From: Glutamicibacter nicotianae
GTDB taxonomy: Bacteria; Actinomycetota; Actinomycetes; Actinomycetales; Micrococcaceae
DNA length: 64,000 bases
Assembly (NCBI RefSeq): GCF_006539525.1
Contig: NZ_BJNE01000014.1
Coordinates: 1-64,000, forward strand
Reading direction: 5' to 3'
Every line of letters begins with the position of its first letter. Position 1 is the stretch's first letter. Positions 38,321 to 46,597 of this stretch are shown here, piece after piece. Below the pieces are notes generated by a model that saw nothing but the letters and a program-made list of their open reading frames with translations, made no database searches and was not told the origin of the DNA. The translations under genes and the position numbers were made by a program.

Positions 38321-41300
38321 ATGGCGCTCAGCATTACGTATCCCGAAGCACTTCCCGTCTCAGCCCGTCGCGAGGACATCCTCGACGCGGTGCGCGAAAA
38401 CCAGGTAGTGGTCATCGCCGGCGAAACCGGTTCGGGCAAGACCACCCAGCTTCCCAAGATGCTCATCGAACTCGGCCTGGCCGAAAAGGGCATGATCGGG
38501 CACACCCAGCCGCGCAGGCTCGCCGCGCGCACCGTGGCCGAGCGTATCGCCGAGGAAATGGGCACGACCATCGGCGAAGAGGTCGGCTTCCACGTGCGCT
38601 TCACCGGCGAGGTCTCGCGCAAGACCAAGCTCAAGGTGATGACCGACGGCATCCTGCTGGCCGAGATCCAGCGCGACAAGCTGCTGAAGAAATACTCGGC
38701 GATCATCATCGACGAAGCCCACGAGCGCAGCCTGAACATCGACTTCCTGCTCGGCTACCTCAAGCAGATCATGCCCAAGCGCCCGGACTTGAAGATCATC
38801 ATCACTTCGGCCACCATCGACCCGCAGCGCTTCGCCGCGCACTTCGGCAAACAGGATGCCGACGGCGAACTGGTCCCCGCCCCGATCCTGGAGGTCTCCG
38901 GGCGCACCTTCCCGGTGGAACTGCGCTACCGGCCGCTGCAGGCCGATCAGCCCATGGACGCCGACGAGGCGGCCGAGAACACCCTGGAAGAAGAGCGCGA
39001 CCCGCTGGATGCGGTCACCGACGCGGTCAAGGAACTGAGCCGCGAAGCACCGGGCGACATCCTGATCTTCTTCTCCGGCGAGCGCGAAATCCGCGATGCC
39101 GCCGATGCGCTGCGCGCGATGGTCACCGCCAACAAGCGCCTGCCGCGCTATGAGGTGCTGCCGCTGTTCGCCCGGCTGTCGCTGGCCGAGCAGCACCGGG
39201 TCTTCCACCCCGGCGGCGCACCGCGCATCATCCTGGCCACCAACGTGGCGGAGACCTCGTTGACCGTGCCGGGCATCAAGTACGTGATCGATACCGGCAC
39301 CGCGCGCATCTCCCGCTACTCGCATCGCACCAAGGTGCAGCGCCTGCCGATCGAGCGCGTCTCGCAGGCCAGCGCCAACCAGCGCTCGGGCCGCTGCGGC
39401 CGCGTCTCCGAGGGCATCGCCATCCGCCTGTACTCCCAGGAGGACTACAACTCCCGACCTGAGTTCACCGACCCGGAAATCCTGCGCACCAACCTGGCCA
39501 GCGTGATCCTGCAGATGATCTCCATGGGCGTGGTGGCCTCGGCCGCCGAGGTCGCCAGCTTCCCGTTCGTCCAGCCGCCCGAAGCCAAGGCGATCACCGA
39601 TGGCGTGAACCTGCTGCGCGAGCTCGGGGCGCTGGGCCAGGACAAGCCGGCCAAGCTCACCGAGGTCGGCCGGAAGCTGGCCCAGCTGCCGCTGGATGTG
39701 CGCCTGGGCCGGATGATCGTCGAATCCGCGCAGCGCTCGGTCGCCAAGGAAGTGATGGTGCTCGCCGCCGGGCTGAGCATCCAGGACCCGCGCGAGCGGC
39801 CCAGCGAGGAGACCGGGCAGCGCGAGCGCGCCACCGAGCTGCACAAGCGCTTCGCCGACGGCAAGTCCGACTTCATCGCGCTGCTGAATCTATGGGCCTA
39901 TCTGCAGGAGCAGCAGAAGGAATTGTCCTCCTCGGCCTTCCGCCGGCTGTGCAAGGCCGAGTTCATCAACTACCTGCGCGTGCGCGAGTGGCAGGATTTG
40001 TTCACCCAGCTGCGCCAGCTGGCCAAGCCGCTGGGCATCACCGTCGCGGCCGCCCCGATCGAGCCGGCAGCCAACGAGGACGAGGTGCACAAGTCGCTGC
40101 TCTCCGGCCTGCTCGGGCACATCGGGCTCTACGACGAGCGCAAGCGCGACTACCAGGGCGCGCGCGGCACCCGGTTCGCGATCTTCCCGGGTTCGTCCCT
40201 GTTCAAGAAGTCCCCGACCTGGGTGATGTCCGCCGAGCTGGTGGAGACCTCGCGGCTGTGGGCGCGCACCAATGCGGCCATCGACCCCGCCTGGGTGGAG
40301 GAGCTCGCCCCGCACCTGCTCAAGCGCACCCACTCGGAGCCGCACTGGTCCAAGCGCAACGGCTCGGTGATGGGCTACGAGAAGGTCACGCTCTTCGGGC
40401 TGCCGATCGTCCCCCGCCGCCAGTTCCACTACTGGCGGGTGGACAAGGACCTGGCCCGCGAGCTGTTCATCCGCCACGCGCTGGTTGAGGGCGATTGGCG
40501 CACCCACCACAAGTTCTTCGCGAAGAACCGCGCGCTGCTCGAGGAAGTCGAGGAGCTGGAAACCCGCATGCGCCGCCACGACCTGCGCATCTCGGACGAG
40601 GACCTGTTCGCGTTCTACGATGCCCGGGTGGGTGCCGAGGTGTACTCCGAGCGGCACTTCGACCGCTGGTGGAAGAAGGCCCGAGCCGCCGACCCGGCGC
40701 TGCTGGACTTCGACCCCGAGGCGCTGCTGGCCGAAACGGACGCGGTGGACGAGACCGCGTTCCCGACCACCTGGAAGCTCGGCGGCATCCACCTGCCGCT
40801 GTCCTACGAGTACAACCCGGCAGCATCCGCCGGCGAGGGCGATGGCGTGTCGATCACCGTGCCGGTGGTGTTCCTCAACCAGCTCGATCCTGCCCGCTTC
40901 GCCTGGCTGATCCCGGGGCTGCGCCACGAGCTGCTCACCGCGCTGATCCGCTCGATGCCCAAGGCGATCCGCAAGAACTTCGTGCCCGCCCCGGATGTGG
41001 CTTCCAAGGCCCTGGGGATGCTGGAGGCGGACTTCGATCCGGACACCGACGAGCTGGCCGAATCCCTGGCCCTGGTGCTGCGCCGGCTGCGCGGCATCGT
41101 CGTCGACCCCGCCTCTTTCGATTTCGCCGCGCTGCCTGCGCACCTGCGCTTCGGCTTCACGATTACCGACGGTTCGGGCAAGGTGCTCGGCCGCGGGGAC
41201 GATCTGGCTGCGCTGCAGTACAAGTTCGCCGCCGCCAACCGCGCCGCACTGGCCAGCGGGGTCAACTCCCCCGGGGCGGCCGCTCCGGGCGCAGCCGGCA

Positions 41301-42301
41301 AGCCCGGGACCCCGGGGGCGATGGCTTCCTCCTCGAAGCGGCAGAAGAAGGGAGCCAAGGCCGCCGGCTCCGCGGCCGCTGGCTCCGCTGCCACCGGGGC
41401 CTGGGACCAGCGCGGGCTGGATCACTGGCCGCAGCTGGAATCCGCTGGCGAGACCCTGGGCGATACGCTGCCGCAGAAGGTGAGCACCACCGTGATGGGC
41501 CAGCAGATTACCGCCTACCCGGGGTTGCTGGATACCGGGGACAAGGTGGACCTGACGGTCTTCCGCACCCAGGCCGAACGCGATGCGGCGCACCGCACCG
41601 GCGTGATCCGGCTGCTGATGCTGCGCCTGCCGCCAGCAGCGAAGTTCGTGATCTCGCACCTGAAGAACGCCGAGAAGCTGGTGTTCACGCAGAACCCGCA
41701 CGGCTCCATCGAGAAGCTGATCGCCGACTGCACCATGGCAGCGGTGGACCAGCTGGTGCCCGAGCGGCTGCCGATGAACCGCGCCGAGTTCGAGGCGCTG
41801 TTCGAAACCGTGCGCGCCGAGCAGATCGATACGGTCTTCACCATCACCGCGATCGTGGCGAAGGTGTTCGGCTCCTCCACCCGCATCGCCAAGGATGTGA
41901 AGAACACCAAGTCGCTGGCGATGTTCGCGGCGGTGAGCGATATCCGCTCGCAATTGGAGCAGCTGATCTACCCGGGCTTCATCGCCGCTACCGGCGCGCC
42001 GCACCTGATGCGCCTGCCACGCTACCTGCAGGGCATCGAACTGCGTCTGGACAAGCTGCGCGGCGGGGCGGTCACCCGCGATTCGCAGGCCTTGTCGATC
42101 ATCCAGAAGCTGGAGGACGAATACGATGCCGCGCTGGACAAGGTGCCCGAGGGCGCCCGCGTGCCGGCCGGCTTGGCCCAGGTGAAGTGGATGCTGGAGG
42201 AAATGCGCATTTCGCTGTTCGCCCAGGAGCTGGGCACCGCCTACACGGTCAGCGAGAAGCGCATCCGCAAGGCCATCAAGGATTCGCTGGCGCAGCTATA
42301 G
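38321..42301 (+). CDS. hrpA: ATP-dependent RNA helicase HrpA
   Basis: The 1326-residue DEAH/RHA helicase has P-loop AGETGSGKTT near residue 33, DEAH in IIIDEAHERS near 129, SAT in ITSATIDP, and QRSGRCGR (motif VI) near 351. These are followed by winged-helix, ratchet and OB domains and the long C-terminal DUF3418 region. In other bacteria HrpA rescues stalled or collided ribosomes and processes mRNA. An Ala/Pro/Gly-rich linker near residues 985-1030 splits the C-terminal part. It ends tail-to-tail with azlD; the two stops overlap in a 6-base span. Confidence 0.95.
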   Translation: MALSITYPEALPVSARREDILDAVRENQVVVIAGETGSGKTTQLPKMLIELGLAEKGMIGHTQPRRLAARTVAERIAEEMGTTIGEEVGFHVRFTGEVSRKTKLKVMTDGILLAEIQRDKLLKKYSAIIIDEAHERSLNIDFLLGYLKQIMPKRPDLKIIITSATIDPQRFAAHFGKQDADGELVPAPILEVSGRTFPVELRYRPLQADQPMDADEAAENTLEEERDPLDAVTDAVKELSREAPGDILIFFSGEREIRDAADALRAMVTANKRLPRYEVLPLFARLSLAEQHRVFHPGGAPRIILATNVAETSLTVPGIKYVIDTGTARISRYSHRTKVQRLPIERVSQASANQRSGRCGRVSEGIAIRLYSQEDYNSRPEFTDPEILRTNLASVILQMISMGVVASAAEVASFPFVQPPEAKAITDGVNLLRELGALGQDKPAKLTEVGRKLAQLPLDVRLGRMIVESAQRSVAKEVMVLAAGLSIQDPRERPSEETGQRERATELHKRFADGKSDFIALLNLWAYLQEQQKELSSSAFRRLCKAEFINYLRVREWQDLFTQLRQLAKPLGITVAAAPIEPAANEDEVHKSLLSGLLGHIGLYDERKRDYQGARGTRFAIFPGSSLFKKSPTWVMSAELVETSRLWARTNAAIDPAWVEELAPHLLKRTHSEPHWSKRNGSVMGYEKVTLFGLPIVPRRQFHYWRVDKDLARELFIRHALVEGDWRTHHKFFAKNRALLEEVEELETRMRRHDLRISDEDLFAFYDARVGAEVYSERHFDRWWKKARAADPALLDFDPEALLAETDAVDETAFPTTWKLGGIHLPLSYEYNPAASAGEGDGVSITVPVVFLNQLDPARFAWLIPGLRHELLTALIRSMPKAIRKNFVPAPDVASKALGMLEADFDPDTDELAESLALVLRRLRGIVVDPASFDFAALPAHLRFGFTITDGSGKVLGRGDDLAALQYKFAAANRAALASGVNSPGAAAPGAAGKPGTPGAMASSSKRQKKGAKAAGSAAAGSAATGAWDQRGLDHWPQLESAGETLGDTLPQKVSTTVMGQQITAYPGLLDTGDKVDLTVFRTQAERDAAHRTGVIRLLMLRLPPAAKFVISHLKNAEKLVFTQNPHGSIEKLIADCTMAAVDQLVPERLPMNRAEFEALFETVRAEQIDTVFTITAIVAKVFGSSTRIAKDVKNTKSLAMFAAVSDIRSQLEQLIYPGFIAATGAPHLMRLPRYLQGIELRLDKLRGGAVTRDSQALSIIQKLEDEYDAALDKVPEGARVPAGLAQVKWMLEEMRISLFAQELGTAYTVSEKRIRKAIKDSLAQL

Positions 42302-42619
42302 CGGCCAGGAAAGGATCCCGACATGCACCGCGGTGCCGCCGAGCACGCTGAGCACCGCGTTGGACTTCAGCAGGTGCAGCCCCACGGTGGCCGCCAGCGC
42401 GGCGGCCACCGGCCAGGCCACTGCCGGATCCATGATGCCGGCTGGCAGGGTGGCAGCAACCAGCACCACCATGATGCCCAGCGGCATGCGCAGGGCGAGG
42501 TAGTTGATGAACCCGTTGCTGCGCAATTTGGCAATGAAGGCGAAGGGCAGTGCGCGCAGCCCGAAGGTCACGGCGGTGCTCACCGCGATGGCCGAAAAGA
42601 GGTACAGGCTATCGGGCAT
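42296..42619 (-). CDS. azlD: Branched-chain amino acid export protein, small subunit AzlD
   Basis: The 107-residue protein has four membrane spans and the AzlD domain. The ATG at 42619 has AAGAAGGA upstream and overlaps the end of azlC by 11 bases, so the two-component exporter is translationally coupled. Its TAG and the convergent hrpA TAG are adjacent (42296-42301). Confidence 0.88.
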   Translation of the reverse strand: MPDSLYLFSAIAVSTAVTFGLRALPFAFIAKLRSNGFINYLALRMPLGIMVVLVAATLPAGIMDPAVAWPVAAALAATVGLHLLKSNAVLSVLGGTAVHVGILSWPL

Positions 42620-43403
42620 TGCTTCCTTCTTCCTGAAGTGGCGCAGCGGCAGGCTCGCCGTCGCCAGCACCGGTGCGCCGGCGCAGCAGGTAGGCCACCG
42701 CCAGTCCGGCCAGGAACATCGCCATGGCCACCACCATCATGCTCTGCGGCGCGATCCAGCTGGCCACCACTGCGCTGATCAGCGCCAGGCCGGACACCGG
42801 AATACTGCGGTACGCCTTGAACGCTTCGATCGCCAGCACCGCAAACAATGCGGTCACCGCGAATTCCAGGCCCTTGATGGATTCGGGGATCAGTGAGCCC
42901 AGCAGCGCCCCAGCCAGCACGCTGGTGGTCCAGCTTGCATGGAGCAGGCCCTGGATGGCCAGGATCCGCGTCGAGGAATAATTGTTCCGCTCCGCCTGCA
43001 GGGTCAGCGCGTAGGCTTCATCGGTCAGTGCGAACATGCTGTAGATCTTTGCGCCCTTGCCCCTGACCCGGTGCAGCGGGAAGGAGATCGCATAGAACAC
43101 ATGGCGGAAGTTGACCAGCAGCGAGGTCAGGGCGATATGCGACAGCGGAGCGACGGCGGCCAGCAGGCCGATCAAGAGGAACTCCAGGGAGCCGGCCAGC
43201 ACCAGCCCGGCCAGCAGCGGCGCGGACCACCAAGGCAATCCCGAACGCACCAGCAGCACCCCGAGCGCCAAGCCCAGGGGCATCACTGCAACACTGGCGG
43301 GAAGCACATTTTTCGCACCCAGCCGGATCTGCTGCCACTTCGACGCCGCTGTCGACGGCTGCACCGGCGTGGCAGCGCCGATCATTGCTTGATTTCGGAT
43401 CAT
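42609..43403 (-). CDS. azlC: Branched-chain amino acid exporter, large subunit AzlC
   Basis: The 264-residue protein has the AzlC domain (VMPLGLALGVLL, SLLVNFRHVFYAISF, FALTDEAYAL) and about six spans. AzlC with AzlD forms an exporter for branched-chain amino acids or analogues. No Shine-Dalgarno site is evident at the ATG at 43403 or at an internal ATG at 43385, so the start is uncertain. It is divergent from an Lrp-type regulator, as with azlB-azlCD in Bacillus. Confidence 0.88.
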   Translation of the reverse strand: MIRNQAMIGAATPVQPSTAASKWQQIRLGAKNVLPASVAVMPLGLALGVLLVRSGLPWWSAPLLAGLVLAGSLEFLLIGLLAAVAPLSHIALTSLLVNFRHVFYAISFPLHRVRGKGAKIYSMFALTDEAYALTLQAERNNYSSTRILAIQGLLHASWTTSVLAGALLGSLIPESIKGLEFAVTALFAVLAIEAFKAYRSIPVSGLALISAVVASWIAPQSMMVVAMAMFLAGLAVAYLLRRRTGAGDGEPAAAPLQEEGSNAR

Positions 43404-43404
43404 A

Positions 43405-43427
43405 TGGCAATTTTAGGAAGTTTGCCA
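43405..43427. promoter_or_regulatory. Candidate operator between azlC and the Lrp-type regulator
   Basis: TGGCAA (43405-43410) and TTGCCA (43422-43427) form an inverted repeat with an 11-bp AT-rich centre, starting two bases from the azlC ATG. AT-rich dyads like this are typical Lrp/AsnC targets. Binding by the adjacent regulator is inferred. Confidence 0.4.
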
Positions 43428-43484
43428 CCAAATATGGTTGCTAATCATTGGCCTGGGCGGGCCGCGATACGCAATAATAGCTGC

Positions 43485-43919
43485 ATGGATGAACTTGACC
43501 GTGCAATTATTGCCGAACTGGTGGAAGACGGGCGCATCAGCAATCTGGAGCTCTCGCGCCGGGTCGGGCTGACACCTGCCCCCTGCCTGCGCCGCGTCCA
43601 GCGCCTCGAGGCCGAGGGGATCATCCGCGGGTTCAGCGCGATCATCGATCCCAAGGCCTACGGGCGGGGGTTCGAGGTCACCGTGGCCGTCGACGTGACC
43701 ATGAACAACGAGCAGAGCCTGGAGGAATTCGAGGCCGCCGTGATCAACGTCGACGGCGTCACCGAAATCCGGCGGCTCTACGGGCAGCCCGACTATTTCC
43801 TGCGCATCCAGGTGGCCGACTCCGAGCAGTACGACAGCCAGACCATCCCGAAGCTCACCGCGCTGCCGGCGGTGAGCCGGGTGACCTCCCATATGACCAT
43901 GCGCAAGGTCCGCGGCTAG
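43485..43919 (+). CDS. Lrp/AsnC family transcriptional regulator
   Basis: The 144-residue protein has an N-terminal winged helix-turn-helix (LDRAIIAELVEDGRISNLELSRRVGLTPAPCLRRVQRLE) and a C-terminal RAM effector domain (residues about 65-140). AATAAT at 43473-43478, six bases before the ATG, suggests leaderless expression. Its divergent position to azlCD points to control of that exporter by an amino acid, probably a branched-chain one. Confidence 0.93.
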   Translation: MDELDRAIIAELVEDGRISNLELSRRVGLTPAPCLRRVQRLEAEGIIRGFSAIIDPKAYGRGFEVTVAVDVTMNNEQSLEEFEAAVINVDGVTEIRRLYGQPDYFLRIQVADSEQYDSQTIPKLTALPAVSRVTSHMTMRKVRG

Positions 43920-43943
43920 GCCTTCACAGGGCTGAAGGCCGGC

Positions 43944-44372
43944 TCAGGCCTCGGGCACGAACTGGCCGTGGCCGTCCTGGCGCAACCCCTCGCGCAGCGC
44001 CTGCGCGTTGTTCTCCATGGCCTGCGGATCCGGGTTGTCGGCCGCCCGGGACAAATCGAAGTCGGCCAGCGAATTGGTCGGCCAGACATGCACATGCAGG
44101 TGCGGTACCTCGAAGCCGGCGATCATCAGCCCGGCGCGCTGCGCGGAGAACACGCGCTTCTGGGTGCGCCCGATCTTGGTGGCGACCAGCGTCAGGTGCG
44201 CCATCAGCTCGTCGGGGGCGTCGGTGAACTCGTCGATTTCCTCGCGCGGAACCACCAGGGTGTGCCCGTCGGACAGCGGCCCGATGGACAGGAACGCCAC
44301 GCATTGCTCGTCCTTCCAGACGAAGCGGCCGGGAATTTCCCCGTTGATGATCTTGGTGAACAGCGTGCTCAT
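43944..44372 (-). CDS. HIT family protein
   Basis: The 142-residue protein has the histidine triad in HLHVHVWP (residues about 92-99) and the N-terminal FTKIINGEIPGRFVWKD typical of HIT nucleotide hydrolases/transferases. GAAAGG lies five bases before the ATG. It likely hydrolyses AMP conjugates; the physiological substrate is unknown. Confidence 0.92.
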   Translation of the reverse strand: MSTLFTKIINGEIPGRFVWKDEQCVAFLSIGPLSDGHTLVVPREEIDEFTDAPDELMAHLTLVATKIGRTQKRVFSAQRAGLMIAGFEVPHLHVHVWPTNSLADFDLSRAADNPDPQAMENNAQALREGLRQDGHGQFVPEA

Positions 44373-44401
44373 TGCTGCCTTTCTGCGTTGATTGCTGAAT
44401 T

Positions 44402-45238
44402 CTAGTGGCGGTGCTGCTCGTCACTCGTGGCGATCGGCGCATCCGGGTAGGAGCAGTATTCGGACCAGCTGCCGGGGAACAGCGCCAGCTCGATCCCGGC
44501 GGTGGCCGCGGCCAGCACCTGGTGCGAGGCGGTGATCCCGGAACCGCAGTAGGCGGCCGAACCCGGCCGCTCGGCGCCCAGCTTCGCGAAGCTGGCCTGC
44601 AGCGCTTCGGGCGCGTGGAACCGCATCTGCGCGTCCAGGTTGTCGGTGGTGGGGCGATTGCGCGCGCCGGGGATATGCCCGGCCACCGGGTCCACCGGTT
44701 CCTCGATGCCCAGATAGCGCGCGGTGGCCCGCGAATCAATCAGCGTCCCGGCCACCTGTCCCAGCTCCTCGTACTCCACCACCGGCATCCGGCCCCAGGA
44801 CAGCGACACGCTGCCCGGCTCGGCCTGCTCGTAGCCCAGCGCCAGCTGCCCGCCGGCGTCGGTCCAGGCACCCAGTCCCCCATCGAGCACCTGCACGCGC
44901 TCGAACCCGGCATGGCGCAAGAGCCACCAGGCGCGGGCGGCGGCCAGCGCGCCGGCGTCGTCGTACACCACGACCTCGCTGCCGCCATCGATCCCCCAGC
45001 GGCGCGCGGCCGCTTCGAAATCCGCCGGCAGCGGCAGCGGATGGCGGCCGGTGTGCTCGCCCGGGGTCCCGGAGAGCTCCTTTTCCAGGTCGACGAACAC
45101 GGCGCCGGGAATATGCCCGGCGGCGTAGTTCTGCGCGCCGTCATCGCGCCCGAGCACCCAGCGCACGTCAAGCAGCACCGGGTTCTGGCCTGCGTCCAGG
45201 ATTTCGCGCAGCTGCGCGGCGCTGATCAAGGGGTTCAT
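44402..45238 (-). CDS. Thiosulfate/3-mercaptopyruvate sulfurtransferase (tandem rhodanese)
   Basis: The 278-residue protein has two rhodanese domains. The second holds the catalytic cysteine in AAYCGSGITASH (residues about 232-243); the first is inactive. The ATG at 45238 overlaps the upstream gene's TGA by four bases and has GGGAGG upstream. A longer frame to 45448 runs within the MBL gene and is rejected. Confidence 0.93.
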   Translation of the reverse strand: MNPLISAAQLREILDAGQNPVLLDVRWVLGRDDGAQNYAAGHIPGAVFVDLEKELSGTPGEHTGRHPLPLPADFEAAARRWGIDGGSEVVVYDDAGALAAARAWWLLRHAGFERVQVLDGGLGAWTDAGGQLALGYEQAEPGSVSLSWGRMPVVEYEELGQVAGTLIDSRATARYLGIEEPVDPVAGHIPGARNRPTTDNLDAQMRFHAPEALQASFAKLGAERPGSAAYCGSGITASHQVLAAATAGIELALFPGSWSEYCSYPDAPIATSDEQHRH

Positions 45239-45939
45239 TGGCTGTGTCCTCCCAGCAGCTCGTCGAGTTCGTGTTCGATTCCGGGTTCCGGGCGCAGATA
45301 GCTGCATCCCGCGCGCTGGGCGATCGCGCCGAGCTGGCGGTCGAACAGGCCCAGCCCGTTGCCGTTGAGCAGCCCATCGTGGATCGGGATCCAGCACGCC
45401 GCATCCACCGCCACGGCGAAATCGGCCGCCTCGGCCATCTTGCCCCACGGGGCCATCACCGGCAGCAGCAGCACATCGGGCTTGGCCCCGATGGGAACCT
45501 GGTAGCTGTCGCCCGGGTGGAAGATTTCCCGCTGGCCGACCGCGCGGTCCCCCAGCAGGTAGCCCACGTTGGCCACCAGCGGGATCGAATGGTGGATCGT
45601 GGCGTGGGTGCCGCCGAAGGTGCGGATGCGGATGCCGCCGACGATGAAGTCGGCCCCGGCCCGCACCGCCACCACCTGGGCTTGGCTGGCCGGCGGCAGT
45701 TGGCCGCGCAGCGACTGCGCCAGCGCTTCGGGTGCGTAGAGCTCCAGGACGGGGTTCGCTTCCAGCGCGGCGACAATGGCCGGCTGGTCTGCATGATCGG
45801 CATGCTCATGGGTGATCAGCACGGCATTGATGCCGTTGAATGCGTCGTCGAGCTGCGAGAACCCGCCCGGATCCAGCAGGACCTTGCCGTCGATCGTGCC
45901 CACTTCCACGCAGGAATGGCCCCTAAGTTTGATGCGCAT
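45235..45939 (-). CDS. MBL-fold metallo-hydrolase (UlaG/YtkL-like)
   Basis: The 234-residue protein has the metal-binding HEHADH motif (residues about 44-49), GGTHATIH near 108, a later HPGDSY and a C-terminal IHDG. This matches the UPF0173-like group of metallo-beta-lactamase-fold hydrolases. TACGCT (45946-45951) lies six bases before the ATG, suggesting a leaderless mRNA. It is translationally coupled with the rhodanese gene. Confidence 0.88.
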   Translation of the reverse strand: MRIKLRGHSCVEVGTIDGKVLLDPGGFSQLDDAFNGINAVLITHEHADHADQPAIVAALEANPVLELYAPEALAQSLRGQLPPASQAQVVAVRAGADFIVGGIRIRTFGGTHATIHHSIPLVANVGYLLGDRAVGQREIFHPGDSYQVPIGAKPDVLLLPVMAPWGKMAEAADFAVAVDAACWIPIHDGLLNGNGLGLFDRQLGAIAQRAGCSYLRPEPGIEHELDELLGGHSQ

Positions 45940-46091
45940 ATCCTTAGCGTAGGCTCAGCGCCCCGCCCATGCCAGAGCCAGACACGCATTGCGCCGCAAA
46001 GTTGGCTAAAATTGAGGGAAACCGCAGGTGATTGGCCCAGTTTGCTGGCTGGTCGCCGGTCCGCAACAACGTCAAGGAATGGTGCACGTCG

Positions 46092-46517
46092 ATGTCCCAG
46101 CCAGAAACCCGGGTCACCAAGCAGCGCCTGGCCGTCACCGAGGCGCTGAGCGAGGTCGATGATTTCGCCACCGCACAGCAGCTGCACCGCTGGCTGCAGG
46201 ATTCCGAGAAGAAGGTTTCGCTGGCCACCGTGTACCGCCTGCTGCAGTCCATGGCCGACGACGGCCTGGTCGACGTGCTGCGCAGCGGAGATGGCGAAGC
46301 CCGTTTCCGCCAGTGCGTTACCGAGGTCCACCACCATCACTTGGTCTGCCGCTCCTGTTCCAAGACCGTCGAGGTGCTCGCCCCGGCCGTCGAACGCTGG
46401 GCCGCCCGCGTCGCGGCGGAGCACGACTTCTCCGATCCCGAGCACACCGTGGAGATCTACGGCCTCTGCGCCGACTGCCGAGCCAAGGCCGAGACCGGCA
46501 CCAGCTCCGCCAAGTAG
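46092..46517 (+). CDS. zur: Fur family regulator, Zur type
   Basis: The 141-residue protein has a winged helix (TKQRLAVTEALSEVDDFATAQQLHRWL, then VSLATVYRLLQSM) and a dimerisation domain with VHHHHLVCRSC and IYGLCADC. The two CxxC pairs hold structural zinc. The FRQC and HHHH residues fit zinc-sensing Zur rather than iron-sensing Fur. Zinc-type ABC genes lie 2.3 kb away. The ATG at 46092 is chosen over in-frame codons from 46032, which lack a start site. Confidence 0.85.
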   Translation: MSQPETRVTKQRLAVTEALSEVDDFATAQQLHRWLQDSEKKVSLATVYRLLQSMADDGLVDVLRSGDGEARFRQCVTEVHHHHLVCRSCSKTVEVLAPAVERWAARVAAEHDFSDPEHTVEIYGLCADCRAKAETGTSSAK

Positions 46518-46559
46518 CCGTTTCAAGACCCGGGATCGGTTATCCCCACAAGAAAATAC

Positions 46560-46591
46560 TCGAAGACATTTTCGAATAACGGGCGTATACT
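46560..46591 (+). promoter_or_regulatory. SOS-box-like palindrome and -10 box of the DUF222-HNH gene
   Basis: TCGAA-N6-TTCGA (46560-46575) matches the outer bases of the actinobacterial LexA box (TCGAAC-N4-GTTCGA), differing at the two innermost defined bases. TATACT (46586-46591) is a strong -10 box. The palindrome covers where the -35 would be, so LexA bound there would block RNA polymerase. Confidence 0.6.
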
Positions 46592-46597
46592 TATAGC

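Noticed and set aside
38360-39844. 494-codon frame antisense to hrpA
   Set aside because: It is a shadow of the HrpA frame; the sense strand has all the helicase motifs.
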